Shown here: one piece after another, positions 48,570-62,772 of the stretch | Layout: each line of letters starts with the position of its first letter | How positions within the stretch are numbered: position 1 is the stretch's first letter | Assembly (NCBI GenBank): GCA_015680685.1 | Contig: MNCI01009304.1 | Location: 170,305 to 234,304, forward strand | Direction: 5' to 3' | Length of the DNA stretch: 64,000 nucleotides | DNA from: Gnetum montanum | Taxonomy: Eukaryota; Streptophyta; Gnetopsida; Gnetales; Gnetaceae | Translations under genes and position numbers: made by a program | The notes under the pieces: model-generated | Databases searched by the model: none | The model's input: the letters and a program-made list of their open reading frames with translations, nothing else | Told to the model about the DNA's origin: nothing

Positions 48570-51398
48570 TCCTAAGTGATGGAGGTTCCTAAGGTTTTAA
48601 AGGACTTTTATCCACTTCTAGCACATGTGGTGGCTAAGGTAGCTATGGTTGTTCTACTATTGCTACAACTTCTGGTGGAAGGTGAAAAGCATCTAGCAAT
48701 GCTTTCATTTTCTCCTCCTTACTCTTGGGATTATGCACCATTCATGCCACTTCACTAATGTGGACTAGAATAGGCACATCCCAAGGACAGGGAATTATTG
48801 GAAATAACTCCTTGGCATTGATGAACCAAGCAGAAAATTTCTTGTGTCCAAAATCAAACACCTTGATTGTGTTCTGCAGCTCCTTATAATCATTCATTCT
48901 CTTGGCCAGGTTCTTGGTACTTAATCATTGATTAGTAAATCACACCCTAAGAACCTCAAGTTTAGCATTTGTTGTCTCAAGCTTTTACTTAGTGTCCTTA
49001 TGATGCTTGAACTCGACCTTGTATAGTAAGTATGAGTTGGCCACTTGCTTTTCGAGTTCTAACAGTAATCGTCTAGCAATTAGCATCACCAAGTTTGCAT
49101 AGTAGAGATTAGCTAGTTCCATATAGTTTGTCATTTCTTCAATTTGCAACTCCTTTAGACAAATCTCTTCTCTATTATAGGCATTTCTTCCATCAATGAT
49201 GGGCTACCATACCTCTCTTCCTTGCTAGAGTTTTTGGAGGGTCTCGTTTACTTTTGTCTTAGCCATTTAAATGTGCTTATCATTCACTTTCTTCTATAGG
49301 CCAACCTAGTCTCTATAGTGATTCTTGACTCTTTCAAATTTGAGAGACTCATTTTTCTAGGTAGTAATCTCAATGCCAAATTTCTAGCATAAGCCTCATA
49401 CTTCCTCCATAGATAGATTATGATTCTCTATGGCCAATTTTCTTAACTTTGTGTTTACCCTAGCAAGCTACTCTTGTTGCTAATGAATGAATTATTGCAT
49501 CTGTTACTTTTGTGCATCAGCATTACACAGGTGAAGGTTCTCTGTAGTTAGTGATTCACTTTCTTGGTGCATCTAAACCAAGTCTTTATAAACAGAGTAG
49601 GTTTTTGCTTCTACTATGGACTCGTTAAAGATGGCCATCACCATGCCCTCCTCAGCTTGTTTTAATCATACTTAAATTTGGGAAAAGGCTTCATCTCTGG
49701 GTATTGCTAGGTTGAGGAGTGTATAATTGGAAAAATAGGTAAGCAATTTAGCAACTTTCACAGCTAAGCATTGGTTTTGTGCTTGAGCTATTTCAAGTTA
49801 TCCTTTAGGATGATGCATTTGCCCTTTGCTTCTAGTAGCTTTAACTAGGTACAACAATGTTGTCTGGAAAATCAAAGATATTTGGAATTGGTTGTCCAGT
49901 CCCCACCAATTGGTCTAGCAACTCTTCCTATTGGGCTACACTCAATCTTCTACTAACCATGCTTGTAGACATCTACAAATCTTGAAGTGCAAATACATTT
50001 GGTACAAATGCCCCAACTACATTAGGCACTTCTGCAATTCAGTCAACAATAACTTCAGCAACGGTCTCCTACCCTTGGTGCTATATCACCACTACAAATT
50101 TTCCCTAACCCTTCTCCAAGTGCACTGAAAAGGAGGTGGCATTCTTAGATATTTTTGGGAATAAATGGTATTGAGATAGAAACACCATCACCTCTCAAGA
50201 ACTGGGATTTGATCTCGTAGACAACTATTTTCGTTGGGTAAAGAATATCAATACACCTCTTTTCATCTGTCTAATAGTCTAAGCCACCTCATTAAGGTGA
50301 CTCATCATAGGTCAATATATAGATGGGTCTCTACCACTTGTTCCTGCACATTTCTCCTGCTCATGCAAGAGTTACTCTCATATTTTATGCAAGTGCTCAA
50401 TGGCTACGTAGGCCTCTAGCATTGCTTCTTGAGTAGGTGATGGAGGTGGCAGCTACTTCTCCCCTTCTTTAAGCATGATAGGTGTCTTTTCCTTCATCAT
50501 TTTAGATCATGAGGCTATGGGCGTATGCCTAATCATGTCATTTGCATAGTGGATGATCCTTGTCCTTTTGCAAAGTTTCTAGATGAGGCATGGGAAAGGT
50601 AGGGTTTTCCTTCCATGTTCATTTTTTTTTTGAAGCACTTCTTAATCTCTCAAGAGATCAATTGTAGAAGGTTCATCGAAAATCTCATGCTTAGCATGGC
50701 ACATGCTTAAGTAGAAAAGGTACTCGCCTTGTTGGACATCACCATCGGATTGAGGTGATAGGTGACTATCTTAAAGTATATTTGTTTTGTTGATGTAAGC
50801 ATGTCGAATTCCTTATGGTCTATCCCATAACATTTCTGGATCCACTCCTTTTTGGCCTCAGGGTCAACTTATGTAGAAAAATCTACCAATTATGTCCTAT
50901 TATTAGGCAACCCAAGAACTTATGCAATAACTTCAACTGAGCAGGACACCTAAATGTCTTTGATCTTCATTGTAGAGCGAACCCTTCTATTGTTCCAAAA
51001 GAGGTACATCTCTCCCATGTACCACTCCCCACTAGAAGTGATGATTAATAACATGGAAGAGGTTTGCAATTGTGTTTTTACCTCTGCTAGAGCATGTTCT
51101 AAAAATGGCCTAAAGTTTAGTTTCTGGAGAATTGAGTGTTGGATATCATGGGGCCTAATTTTATCGAGGTAGGCTTGTGTTAGTTTGACTTCAAGCCTCA
51201 GTATGGGTGCTAGTGCTTCCCATGCTATGGTTATTCTATTTCAACTTCTTCTTTAGGAATCTATTGAATAGATTCCACTTTAGGCTCCTCTTGAAGAGGT
51301 CCTATTGTGTGGGTTGATCTTAGGCCTATTCTTGTTGGCCCCTTTCATCCCTAATTCATTTCTTTCTTGGTTGCAATGGTTCTACATCCTATGGTCAT
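48570..51398 (-). pseudogene. Extra post-integrase frame of element III, long coiled-coil protein
   Basis: From an ATG at 51398 (MTIGCRTIATKKEMN) the decayed frame covers about 2.8 kb, roughly 940 codons. N-terminal block: RPHDIQHSILQKLNFRPFL, WYMGEMYLFWNNRR, then VLGLPNNRT (about 51150-50880). Middle: PPPSPTQEAMLEAYVAIEHL near 50440 and LDQLVGTGQPIPNIFDF near 49880. C-terminal two fifths: charged and Leu-rich with heptad-like runs (LRKLAIENHNLSMEEV near 49420; LELEKQVANSYLLYKVEFK near 49040), ending IPCPWDVPILVHIS near 48770. Alignable over its length with the extra frame of element IV, including length once the solo LTR is removed. No transmembrane helix or known enzyme motif recognised. 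Confidence 0.65.
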
Positions 51399-52822
51399 TT
51401 TGGTCTTAGAACCGTCTATAATCACAACATGAGCATGAGTTAGCAAGTGTTATGTAACATGAAACAATTGAAATAACTTATTTCCTTAGGATAGTTACAC
51501 TTGACTAGTTGTGATTATGGTTGATTTAATCAATTTTAATCATTGTTTTATTTGTATTTTAATGTTAATAATACATTCCAAAAGGTGTTGGAAAGGTTAA
51601 CTCTAAAAAATTAATGGTTTCCTATTGTTGTATTCATTAACCCTTTGGGGAAGTTAGAAAAATTTTCAAAAATCATTTTATTAGAAACCTTAAGGTTTGT
51701 GGCCCCCACGATTAAGAGCTTACCTCCGGTAGTTGCAAGATCAAATAATGGAGTGATTTGAACAAATGGTTGGCAAGTTATGAGCTTTGGAAGGTTTTTA
51801 GCTTTGAAAAATGGTAAAAAATCCCCTTATGTCATGAATTAAATGTCAAAAAATTGCAAATTTCTCAATGGTATATATAGAGATTTTAGCATGTGTTAAC
51901 TGGGCCTAGTTGATTGGGCCCAGTTGAAAGGGTCAACTGCGTCGACTAGGTCTAGTCGATGTGGCCGTTGATCACTATTGACTTTCATTAACTTTGGTCA
52001 CAATTCCAAAATACAAGAATTTTTTGAGTGAAATTGGGATCAAATGGAAGCCCAAAAAGCCATGAACATGATGAGAATAGTAGAATAGGGTTTTGAAGCT
52101 TAGAAAATTTAGAATATTGAGAAAATGGTTTGGAGAATGAATTTAATGAGAGTTTAAGGAGCATAGAGTGGAATACATAATGAAATATGTGAAAGATAGG
52201 ATTGTAGCAATGTTTAAGATAGGGAACTTAATTATCCAAATCAGGAGATATGTAAGTGGATCCTTCCCATAGCAGGCACATGCCCTTTTTGCCCTTACAT
52301 GACCTCAAATAAGGAGTTCATGTTCCCCATAATTGATTTAATGGTCATAAAAAGTTAAGGACCAACCTAGAAGAATCTATCCCAGAATTCCAACACATCA
52401 AATTAAGACATCAAACATAACATAGAAACTGATAGTCAGATGAGTTGTGGTAGCATAGATGGATGACTGAGAAGGTGGGATGGAATCCTGAATTGAGGTC
52501 ATAAGAAGTCGCTTGTGAAAGTTGTATTTAAAATTACCTAAGAAGATCCATACTTAGTCTAGACCAAAATCAGCCTCTTTCAGTGACTTTGCATCATCAC
52601 TCCAAGACCAATCCATCCCTTTGAGACACAAAAGTGCTCCCACAAAACAACCACCATTCCATAAGGAGAAATAAAGAGAAGTAGAAAGTGAGAGAGGGAC
52701 TTAGTTAGAGGGGACCTTTAGGCATGAGTAACATCTCTTTCTAGTCCCATAAATAGTCCTTGTAGCTTGTTTATTTTTCTAAGGGATGTGCTTTGAATAC
52801 CCATCATGTTTTCTTCTATTTT

Positions 52823-52853
<31 letters not shown>

Positions 52854-53640
52854 CTTTTTTGGATGGGAACCACACCATGTAAAGACTTTATTTGACTTCG
52901 TAAAGTGGTTGATATGGAATGGTAAGTAGTCAATGAGAAACACCTAAGCACTCAAGCAAGTAGAAGAGTACAAAGAATATTGAGTACCCTTAAAGTCACA
53001 CCCTATACAAACCTTTGAATCCTTTCCAAATCTAAAAACTACAAAGGTCACCAATTGATTAAAAGTTTCTTTAATGAAAGGGGCCTCAAACTTCCAAAAC
53101 AAGAAAAATCATACAGTTTGTGGATGGGTGGATGATGTGGACTCACTGCCTATTGCATGAAAAATAAACCATGTCATAGTCATCAAACATCAAAATTCAA
53201 AAATAGAAACTAGACATTAACAATCAAAACATTAAGCACAAACCATCATTAATAAACAACAACAGTGGCACTACATCCTATGGTAATAAAGCATTTTTAT
53301 TAGCAAAAATAATGAAAAGTCACATTCAAACCAAACAAAGTAAAATATATAAGAAAGATTAAATTATCCAAGAAAGATTCAAATGTACTAACAATGGTGC
53401 AAAACAAAAAATGATGTAAAATGGAAAAAAATTTGAAAATCAAAAAGTTGTAAAATAAATAAATTACAAAAATCAAAAATGTGGAAAATAGAAAATAGTA
53501 AAAGAAAACTAAGGAGCCATGGGGATGGTTAGCATGGATGGCCATCTCCTCCATGATGTGTTAAAAGGAAGAGATGCAAAAAATAGAGTGTGGTTGTCCA
53601 TTCATTAAGGTGGTAGTTGCACTAGCTTATCTTGGTTCTA
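51399..53640. other. Non-coding region between integrase and extra frame, element III
   Basis: Matches 13600-15700 of element IV. A long plus-strand T-rich tract (52801-52860) precedes the conserved 22-bp block at 52867-52888. No convincing frame. Confidence 0.5.
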
Positions 53641-56600
53641 AGAAAGGTTTCACTTGTTGGATGTTGATCAAGTGCTTTTTATTTGGGCTCTAAGGTTTGT
53701 AGATTACCATGGCCCAAAAGGAAAAGGTTTGGTCAATTGTATAAGGTCCCTTCCATAATGTTTAGAACTTTGTTTCCTAGGGTACATGTGTGGGATTTAA
53801 TAGAGAACTTTATCTCCCGGTTAAAGTTTTACTTTCCATATTCTAAGGTCATGTTATTTCTTGTTGAATTCCTTATGCACTTCATTCAAAGATAGGGCCA
53901 CTAATCAGTTTTCATCTAGCACATTCAAGTTGATCAATCTTTCTCTTTATGCTAGACTCAAGTCAAGGTCCAAATCATAGGCTATTAAGAGTATACAGAG
54001 CTTAGATTAAATCAGGAGTGTTGGAAGTTTTCCATACACTAGCTTGTAGGAAGATTAGTTAATAAGGAGTTTTCATGTTGAGTGGTACATCAAAAGGGCA
54101 TCGTTGAGTTTTGTGCTCCAATCTCTCCATATTCGCTTATGGTCATTTTTAGGATATTTGTGATCTCCTAGTTAGTTACCTTTGCTTGACCATTGGCTTG
54201 GGGGTGATAGGGTGTTGTTAATTTATATATAATCCCCAAGTGTTGCATCCACTTTCTAAAAGTAGCACCTATAAAATAAGTTCCATTGTTAGAAATTAGT
54301 ACATGTGGCACCCCAAACCTATTTACAACATGTTGTTGTACAAGTCTAGTAGTAGTGGATGATGTACAATCAATGACGACTATTTCTTCTGCCCATTTGG
54401 TGTAGTAGTCAACTACTACAATGATATAAACCTTTCCATTGGACATGGATGTGATGTAACCCATGAAGTCTATGCCCCATATGTCAAAGAATTCCAGTGG
54501 TTGAATCCACTATTGAGGACCCTCCATTCGCATGGTCATCCCACCATCTCGTTGATAGTGCTTACAAGATCGGACAAACTGGTGGGTGTCCCTGAAGATT
54601 ATAGGCCAGTAGTATCCTACCATCAAAATTTTTATGACCATGCATCTCCCTACATAGTGCCCTCCACAAGGGCCTTCGTGAGCATCCTAGAGAACATGTA
54701 GTTGATTTGCATCAGGGATGCACCAATGAACTAGATCATTAGTACATACCTTATAAAAGTGTCTATTAACTTTCATGAAGTACTTTGCCTAATGAAGAAA
54801 CTATTGTTTCTTCCTAAAGTTTAGACCTTTTGGCATCTCCTAAGTAAGAAGGTAAGTGAGGATGCCATCATACCATTTTGTTTCTATGGACACTTGTTCA
54901 TTTATTACTCCTATAAAAAGAAATTCATCTGGAAATTGATCATAGAGTGGTCTCTCATCCTCTTTGTTATTCCATCTTAATCAAGATATACAGTTAGCGA
55001 TCCCATTCTCAATCCTTTTCAAATCTACCATTGTAAGATCAAATTCCTACAAGATCACAAGCCACCATATGATATGGGAACTCACCATTGCCTTATTCAT
55101 TAAGAAGTAGATGGCACTGTGATCTGTGTGCACAAATACCTTGTATCCAAGCACATAGTGCCTAAATGTTTCTAGAGCATACACCACTATCATCAACTCT
55201 TTCTTAGTTGTGGTGTAATTCAATTGTGCACCCACAATGCTTTGGCTTGAGAAGTGGATGTAATATGGACATTTTTTATTGTCTAACTACATAAGCATAG
55301 CTCCCAAGGAATAATTAGATGCATCTAGCATTATGTGGAATGGTTTGGACAAGTTTGGTGCTCGTAGAATTAGAGTTTCTATGAGCTTTTCCTTTAGTAG
55401 TTTGAATGCATGTTCGCACTCCTTGGTCCAAAAAAATGATGCATATTTCTTTGTAAGCTTAACCAACAACTGTGTGATCTTAGAGAAATTCTCTATGAAT
55501 TGTTGGTAGTAGCCAATGTATCCAAGAAATGATCAAACATCTTTGAGTGTCCCAAGTTGATATGTACTTCCTTGGATGACCCTTATCTTTTTCGAGTCTA
55601 CCTCAATCCCTTCTTGTAAAATTTGGTGCCCTAATACTATGCCTTCCTAGACCATTAGATGGATTTTGTACCAATTTAGCCTAATGTTTGTTTCAACACA
55701 TATTTTCAATAATTGCTCAAGGTAATCTAGGGCTTGCTCAAATGTAGCCCCATAGGTAGAGAAGTCATCCATAAAGACTTCTACCCCACTACTAATCTAC
55801 TATTGAAAAATGTCAAGGACCAGGTGTTGCAATGTTGTAGGGGCATTGCACAAACTAAATGACATCTTACAATATGCAAAAGTCCTTCAAGGACTCATGA
55901 ATGTTGTTTTGGCCTGATGTTCTGGTGCAATTTGGATTTGGTTATAACCACTATAACCATCTAAGAAGTTATAATAGCAATTCCTAGAGATGGTGTCCAA
56001 CACTTGGTCCACAAATGATAATGAAAAATGATCTTTAAATGTTGCCATATTCAACAACCTAAAATCGATGCAGACCTACCACTTGCCATCATTCTGTGGC
56101 ACAATTACAAGTAGGCTAACCCATTCACTATCCCCAATGGGATAGATGAACCCTACCTTGAGGAGTTGTTATATTTCCTCTTTGATGATCTACTTCAACT
56201 TGGTGTTCAATTGCCTTTGTGATTTCCTTCTTGGCTTCATGGTTAAGTTGGTGTAAATACAATGTTGGCATATCTATGGGTTAATTCCTGTAAGTTCGAT
56301 ATATGATCAAGCAAAGGCTATTGGCCACTTATTGACAACTTGCAATAGCTCACCTTTTTGTGTAGGAGCAAGATTTGCATTGATTATAATTGGCTTGGAA
56401 TTATTTAAAAATTCATACTCCATGCTAGTTGGTAGAGTGTTTAACTCTAGGGGCTCCTACTTGAAATTTTTAGGGATTTCCAACTCTTCCCAATAGCTAT
56501 CATCATTTTCTTCATCATTAAATAGTTGGCGATAAACTTGCTCAAGTTCATCCATGCCTTCAACATAAGCACATGTCATGCTTTTAGTTGGTTCGATGCA

Positions 56601-59600
56601 TAGTGTGCTACTATCAAAGTTAATTGTCAACCACTAGATACCCTCTTGATTTGTGGCTACTACGTATAGGCACCTTTGAATATCTATTTTATGTGCACAC
56701 TAATTGCATTTTGTAATGAATGTACTTTTGATTGACAATATATTTTGCATGTAATTTGATCCATTATCACTATACACGATGCATGGAACATGCTTCTTCT
56801 CTAAATGTCTAAATTCATTTTCCTTGAAGATTTCCAAGGAGAGGTCCCTTATACCCATACATGCATCTACTATGCTTAACTAAGCCATTTCCATAATGAT
56901 GGGGAAGTCATCTTTGTAGTTTTCAACCTTGATTGCCAGAAAATCAGTAGGGTAGGACCATCCACAAACTATGGTGACAATGTCCTTCACTAATCCCAAA
57001 GGAATAGTGATTGATTGATCTACCAATTCTAAATGGATGTTGCTCTTCTTGAGAGGTGGTAGGTTCCAAGCCTTATACATGTCATGGGAGATGATATTAA
57101 CATCAAAACCAAAATCAAAAAGAGCTTTACATGGCTCATGTCTAGTAATCTACAAGTAAATAAGAGAACTTCTTGAGTCAGATATTTTCATGGAAAGATT
57201 ACCAGCCTTGATCCAATTAGATATAGCATGAGTTAGCATCACAATGTGAATCTGAGGTAGTGTTTGGTTTGAAGGATACTCGAATGTATTGGATACAGAG
57301 GATGAGGGTGTTGGAGATATAGGGCAACTAGCTACATTACGTTGTGAGGGTTTAGGACGACTATTGGGTTAGAAGAAGGGTCATTTCCTAGATTGATTAT
57401 CCAAACCACTTAACTAGAAAGCCAATTGTGAATGTACAACCCTCGTAGCATTTTTTTGTTGTGGTTTTGGGGGAATTTTGCCTTACATTGATAAAGCATG
57501 TGGTAATTAGGTCAAGGGCAGAGGGACATGTGCAAATAGATTTGGAGGATCGTATGAATATGGGTTCTTTCCTCGAGTGGATGGTGAATGATTTTGGTAA
57601 TATTCTAGAGGTTAATAATGATTCTAAAATGAGGCAAGGCTTGTGGAACTTCATGGAGATATGGGTTGCTAAGCATGGTACCCATATGGATCTGTTTGCT
57701 TATAAGGGTATTGTTGTATTGGTAGCGGCATTTCCCACAACTATGGTTGATGCCACTATTCATATTGCTCATGCAGTTGTGGTGGAGCTTCACTTGGATA
57801 GTAAGCTTGTTGTTGCTAGTGGAACTCCTTCAAATTGCCTTGAGGACAAGGTAATTGTTTGGGTGCTTGCCTTCTTTCAATTTGTGGTTTCAACGCATAC
57901 ACCCTAGACTCTTGTAAGTGTGATACCATAGGGCAACATCCCTTTGGATGTTCATATTAACAAATGTCACATCCAACATCATCATCAAATTTTATCTCCA
58001 CAACTTCTTCTACTACAACAAATTTTCCCTTACCTCTTTGGTAGGCACCATTAACTTCTTTCTACCTCCTACGGGTACAATCACTATTTTGCTCTTTAGA
58101 TTCTTCAATAATCTTCATAGTAGTTTGGAATTTTTCATTCAAAGAGTCCCATATTTTATCAACCTTTGTTGAAATATCATAAAAATTTTTTTGGATGGGC
58201 AAGGTTTTTTGTTCACCATTACATTGAGTGGTGACTCCTTATCACAAAATCTGACCTCCCTTTTTCTAATAGAAGGGCCCATATTATACTCTTTTGCATT
58301 TTCCCTTGATTGCAACTCACGTTCTTCTTTTTATACCTACTATATCAACCTTTGAATTTGTTGAGCTCTAATTTTGGATAGTCTCCCTTAAGCATAAACC
58401 CCAAGAGTTCTTTTGGTTTCAACTTTGAGCCCATCTATGATGTGGTAGAGTTGTTTCCTCTGAGAATAACCATGGCTAGGGCATCAATGTAAGACAGAAT
58501 AATATCTCCCCATGGTGGCATCCAAGGGTTCATGTATTCCTTGTTTCTAGCCTTGGATTTGCCTTCTCAGATTAGACACTCTAGAGTATGTCTAGTATTT
58601 CTCATTACATAGTTCTAACATGGTATTCCATATACGAATGGATTCTAGCTCCAAGGACTAGTACTAGCTTTTAGCTTCCTTAATGAGTGTTCTGGGGAAT
58701 AGCTTGAGTTTCTGACAATCATTTTCAATTTTTTGTAAGGTAAAGGCATTGTGGAAAGCTTGTAGATGTGTCTACAGATTAGAGTTATATTTCCCCTCAA
58801 ATCATGGGACATTTTTCATGTCTAATGACTTGATCCAACTATCTTTTACATGCCTAGTTGGAATCTTAACTACCTCTACAATGTTAATCGTGCTTCGAGT
58901 TGCTAACATAGGTTCATCATCATTATTGTGTCAATGATGCCAATTATGGTTTATGTTAACCCTTTATTCTTGATGGGCCCTACAATCATTGTTGTCCAAC
59001 TAATCACCTTCATCATGATTATTTTTCTGGCAGCTTCTATTAGAACCAAAAGATGAAGAAGAATGTTTGGAATCAAATGAAGGGGATGAAGAGGAAGGTG
59101 GACTGCCACTACCACTGTAGCATCCTCCACCACCTGTTCACTCATTACGACTACCATCCTTAGATCCCTTGCCATCGTGATGTTTTCCTAAGTCCCTACC
59201 TTGACTATCACTTTTTCCTAAACCTAGTTTATGAATAGTGGATTGCAAGTTCAAGGCCATACCCTCATCACCAATAACAATGGATGGAGAATCTTTATGT
59301 TGGGAACCTTCAAGTGGAGGATCCACATTATCATCTTCATTGAGCAAGAACAATGGATTAGTGAAGTGTCTCCCCTTTGTAACCTCAAGGTGCTTGTCTT
59401 GGTGTCGATCTCTCCTACATTATGTTTTAGTGGGACAGTAGTCCCAAGTGTCATAACCATTCACAAAGTATGCCTCTTGAACATTTGGGATGCCCAACCT
59501 CTTAAGAGTTTGAAACAGCATCCCAAGCATAAATTGATCGAGGGGCATTACAATGTTGCCTTTCATATTGCATCATTGCAATTGTTCATCCTAATGTAGG

Positions 59601-59704
59601 ATAAAGGTGAAGTTAGGTACATACTCATATGAATAAGTATATACTAGTTTGCATTCTTGTGGAACCAATAGTTTGACATCTTCATGCCTATGGGTAGAAA
59701 ACAT
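53640..59704 (-). pseudogene. gag-pol of element III
   Basis: Gag begins at 59704 (MFSTHRHEDVKLLVPQE) with the YEYVPNFTFILH block and later a Ser-rich stretch. A frameshift lies between 59138 and 57080. Protease shows ALFDFGFDVNIIS, with D-F-G at 57108-57116. RT has FMDDF at 55761-55775. RNase H is at 55235-55047 (KKELMIVVYALETFRHYVLG). Integrase has SNNGTYFIGATF and HPQANGQAKVTN near 54300-54170; Asn replaces the second Asp and Lys replaces the catalytic Glu, so the catalytic site is broken. The end is chromodomain-like near 53700-53650. Surviving pieces from 57080 to 54168 share one frame. Confidence 0.88.
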
Positions 59705-59837
59705 TTTGTAACAAATAAAATAATTAGTGTGCTTTTGTAATTATATGTTTTGTGAGAGTGATGTTGACCTTGGGTTTGTCCAACAATATTAATAATGTTC
59801 ACTACTCCTAGATAGCACATGTTTCAACAAACAATAT

Positions 59838-59855
59838 CCTTGACAATGACACCAA
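59838..59855 (-). other. Primer-binding site of element III
   Basis: Minus strand TTGGTGTCATTGTCAAGG beside the 5' LTR, more diverged than in copy A. Confidence 0.65.
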
Positions 59856-60761
59856 TGATGAGCAGTAAGGTACCCCTACGCTCAACCATAATCACAAAGC
59901 GTTCACATGCAATCCAGTCAAATTTCATGGACTCTCTAGTTTCTAGTGCACTAGTCTTCTAGGAAGTGAATCTTACCCTAAAGGTATGGTTTAGGGTTTC
60001 GTTGGACTCTCTTGCATTCGTTGTCTTCCCAAATACATTTGTGAAGTACAAAGGTCTGGTTAAGTGTAATCAAGGCATATGATTTTTAGCATTTTATGTT
60101 TTTTGGTTTGATGCTTAAAGAGAGATGAAGTAATTTAATGACTAACCTAATTTAACTAACTAATTGGTCTCTAACTAGTCCTAACATAAGCATCTAGTCC
60201 CACTTTCCGTACACATCTTGAACCCATGTATCCATTGCTGGGTTACCAAGCGCTACGCTAGTAGGTGCACCAAGCAATAATGTTGCTAAGATTACCAAGA
60301 GAATACATGTTATGCTCAAAGCGATCATACTTATGTATTTAATCTATCTAGCTTATCTTGCTTAATTAGCTCAATTATTGGAAAACAATAAATAAACAAT
60401 TGAAAGCATTGAATGCATGAATATATATCTAAACTATCTAGAATGCTACAAGGTTATCAAGAAGCTCATCTTTATTGCCTTACATACTGTCATGCTTAGG
60501 TACAACAATGCTTGAATAAAGATTGATACACTCAATGACTCCTACTGTAAGCACTCAGGAAAATATTCTAACTTTCAAATGTAAAAACTGCAAGAGCTTC
60601 ACTACACTATGACTAACTGATGCCATAAATGTGGTTGGTGAGCACATATTTATAGGCAAGGATAGACCTTTCATCGATAGGGCCTAGTCAATGCATGAAA
60701 TGATGTGTCAATGGGGCCTAATCGATGAGGCCTCATTGACACAACCACCCATGACTCATCA
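59856..60761 (-). repeat. 5' LTR of element III
   Basis: 906 bp, TGATGAGCAG to GACTCATCA, matching 1713-2593. A small insertion relative to copy A lies near 59982-60020. Confidence 0.88.
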
Positions 60762-62689
60762 ATAATAATATATAATGTAATATCAAAATTATCTTTGCTA
60801 AACATAAGTGTGTGTATAATGTAAAAGTCAATCTTATTGGCATAGTCATATAGGATCATAATGCATCAGAGTATCACAGAATGAGATTTCTAATACTAAA
60901 AGAAATAATCAAGATCTCAAGAAATTTATTATACAAAAAATTTATTATTTTTAGAAGGGTTATCTTTTTTGTGTTGTATAAAATGTGATTTAGAAGATTA
61001 ATTATATTGTATATCTTTCAATTTTTCTTTCATTAATAATTAAAGCTCTATCAATTTTACCAATATAACATTTTCCATAAATGCAAGAGATTTTATAAAC
61101 ACCACTATTTAAATGTACAAATCTTGCTAAATGATGTTTAAATATTAGTTCAAAGTGTTGCACCTTAAATCATCCCACTAATATATGTTAAACAACAATA
61201 TTCTTGACTTGGAAATTTCAAGTTATGAGTTTGATTCTAATGGGTGGTGCTAAGTTATAAAGTTCTACTTCAACTCTACAAAAATTTTATGTTGGCTATA
61301 TATTAAGGAGTTGTTCTAGTTCTAACAAAGCCTTTTATACATCCAACTATAAAAACTTTTCAAGATATATTTGATAATCTTGCATAAGATTTTCTGTTAC
61401 TAAACAAAACTGAAACTTTGTAATGATATGCTTTTGTATAGATAAAAGGGTAAATATTCTATTTAATATTCAATGCACTCATCCTTAAATTACTCTATTT
61501 GTTAGGAACCTTTACTATAATAGCTATATCCCTACTCCCAAATTTGGTTAATGATATCATATAGATTTTTTGCTATTAACTATAACCTTACCATGATATT
61601 AATTTTTTATTGATTAAAAAACCGATTTGTTGCTCGATAAAAAGAAACAAGTATCTTCAAGGCACATGACCACATTAGTTTTAGAAATGTTACCGTACCA
61701 TCACTTGGTCAGGTTGGCTAGAATGAAGTATATTCTAAAATCCAAAACGTTATAAATATTCTTAAGAACCGCTTACCTGGAATGAAAGATAAAAAAAAGT
61801 GATTAAATCTGCATGAAGTGAAACTAATTTACAATGATAGTACCTTTTAACTCAGGATGTACATCGCTTATGGATTATGGGTTGATCTCGGCAGGTGCAA
61901 CGCTGTTTAAATTTCATACCAGGACAACTCTCCCAGCACAGTCCAATAAAAGCCCAGTAGCATACAATGCATTTCGGTTGATCTCCAATACTAAAAGCAT
62001 ACATATCGACAAACAATAAAACCATGGCTTTATCTCAGAGAGAAAATAGGTCCGAACCAAAAACAAGCAAGGTCGCTATCGGTTTCTTAGGCAGAAGAGG
62101 CAAAACTCGACTGACGGCACGCAAAGCCTAGAATCAGCACAGGAAAGGAACATTATTTCACGCTTCTCAAACTCTATCCCAATACAGACATGCCATGCTT
62201 TCATGATGACTCTGTTTACGGTGGTTCACAATTTTCTTCTTCTCCCATGAAATCATGTGCCGTTATTTGCCCATTCTTTAACAGAAAGACAATCTGATCC
62301 ACATTCCAAACTCACCATGTGAACCGCAAAAGAAGCAAAGAACTCAACTCGGAAAACAAGCCAAAAAGCATGTACATCACACCATCCAACGAAGCCATCA
62401 AATTCGCCACTCGAAACAACGATCACCATGTGAACTGCAAAAGAAGCTAAGACCTCCAACTCCGAAAGCAAGCCAAAACGCATGTAGTGACCACAGTAGC
62501 AACCCAATCTCAACATCCAACTAAGCCATCAAATTCGCCACTGGAAACAACGATGAGCAGCAACCTACAGTGGATCAGAAACAAGGACTCCATTAATGGC
62601 CAAAAACGAAACACTCATCTCTGACCCACTTTCTTCGGTGCCCTTTCCACCACCGCCCACACACTTGAGCCACATTTCCGCTTCGCCAC
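60762..62689. other. GRP2 upstream flank, no gene seen
   Basis: Counterpart of 2594-4521: an AT-rich first kilobase, then the conserved upstream region with the same tandem duplication at about 62312-62560. The site aligned with the CACGTG of copy A reads CATGTG. Confidence 0.7.
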
Positions 62690-62696
62690 TATAAAT
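62690..62696 (+). promoter_or_regulatory. TATA box of GRP2
   Basis: TATAAAT in the same context and the same 83-bp distance from the start codon as in GRP1. Confidence 0.8.
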
Positions 62697-62772
62697 GCCA
62701 CCCAAACGAGGCTCAATCCACAACACCAGCAACTTCACACATCTGTGAACATACTTCTTCTTCTACCAAAGC

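Larger units (their letters stand above)
37470..60761 (-). mobile_element. Large LTR retrotransposon III, split by element I
   Basis: Sense order: 5' LTR 59856-60761, primer site, gag, protease, RT, RNase H, integrase, extra coiled-coil frame, 3' LTR. The 3' LTR is in two parts, about 37470-37543 and 47721-48326, separated by element I; its outermost end is missing, so the left target duplication is lost. Without element I it is about 13 kb, like element IV. Its 5' LTR/flank junction (60761/60762) is also found in copy A (2593/2594), showing that it was in place before the GRP duplication. Confidence 0.88.
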
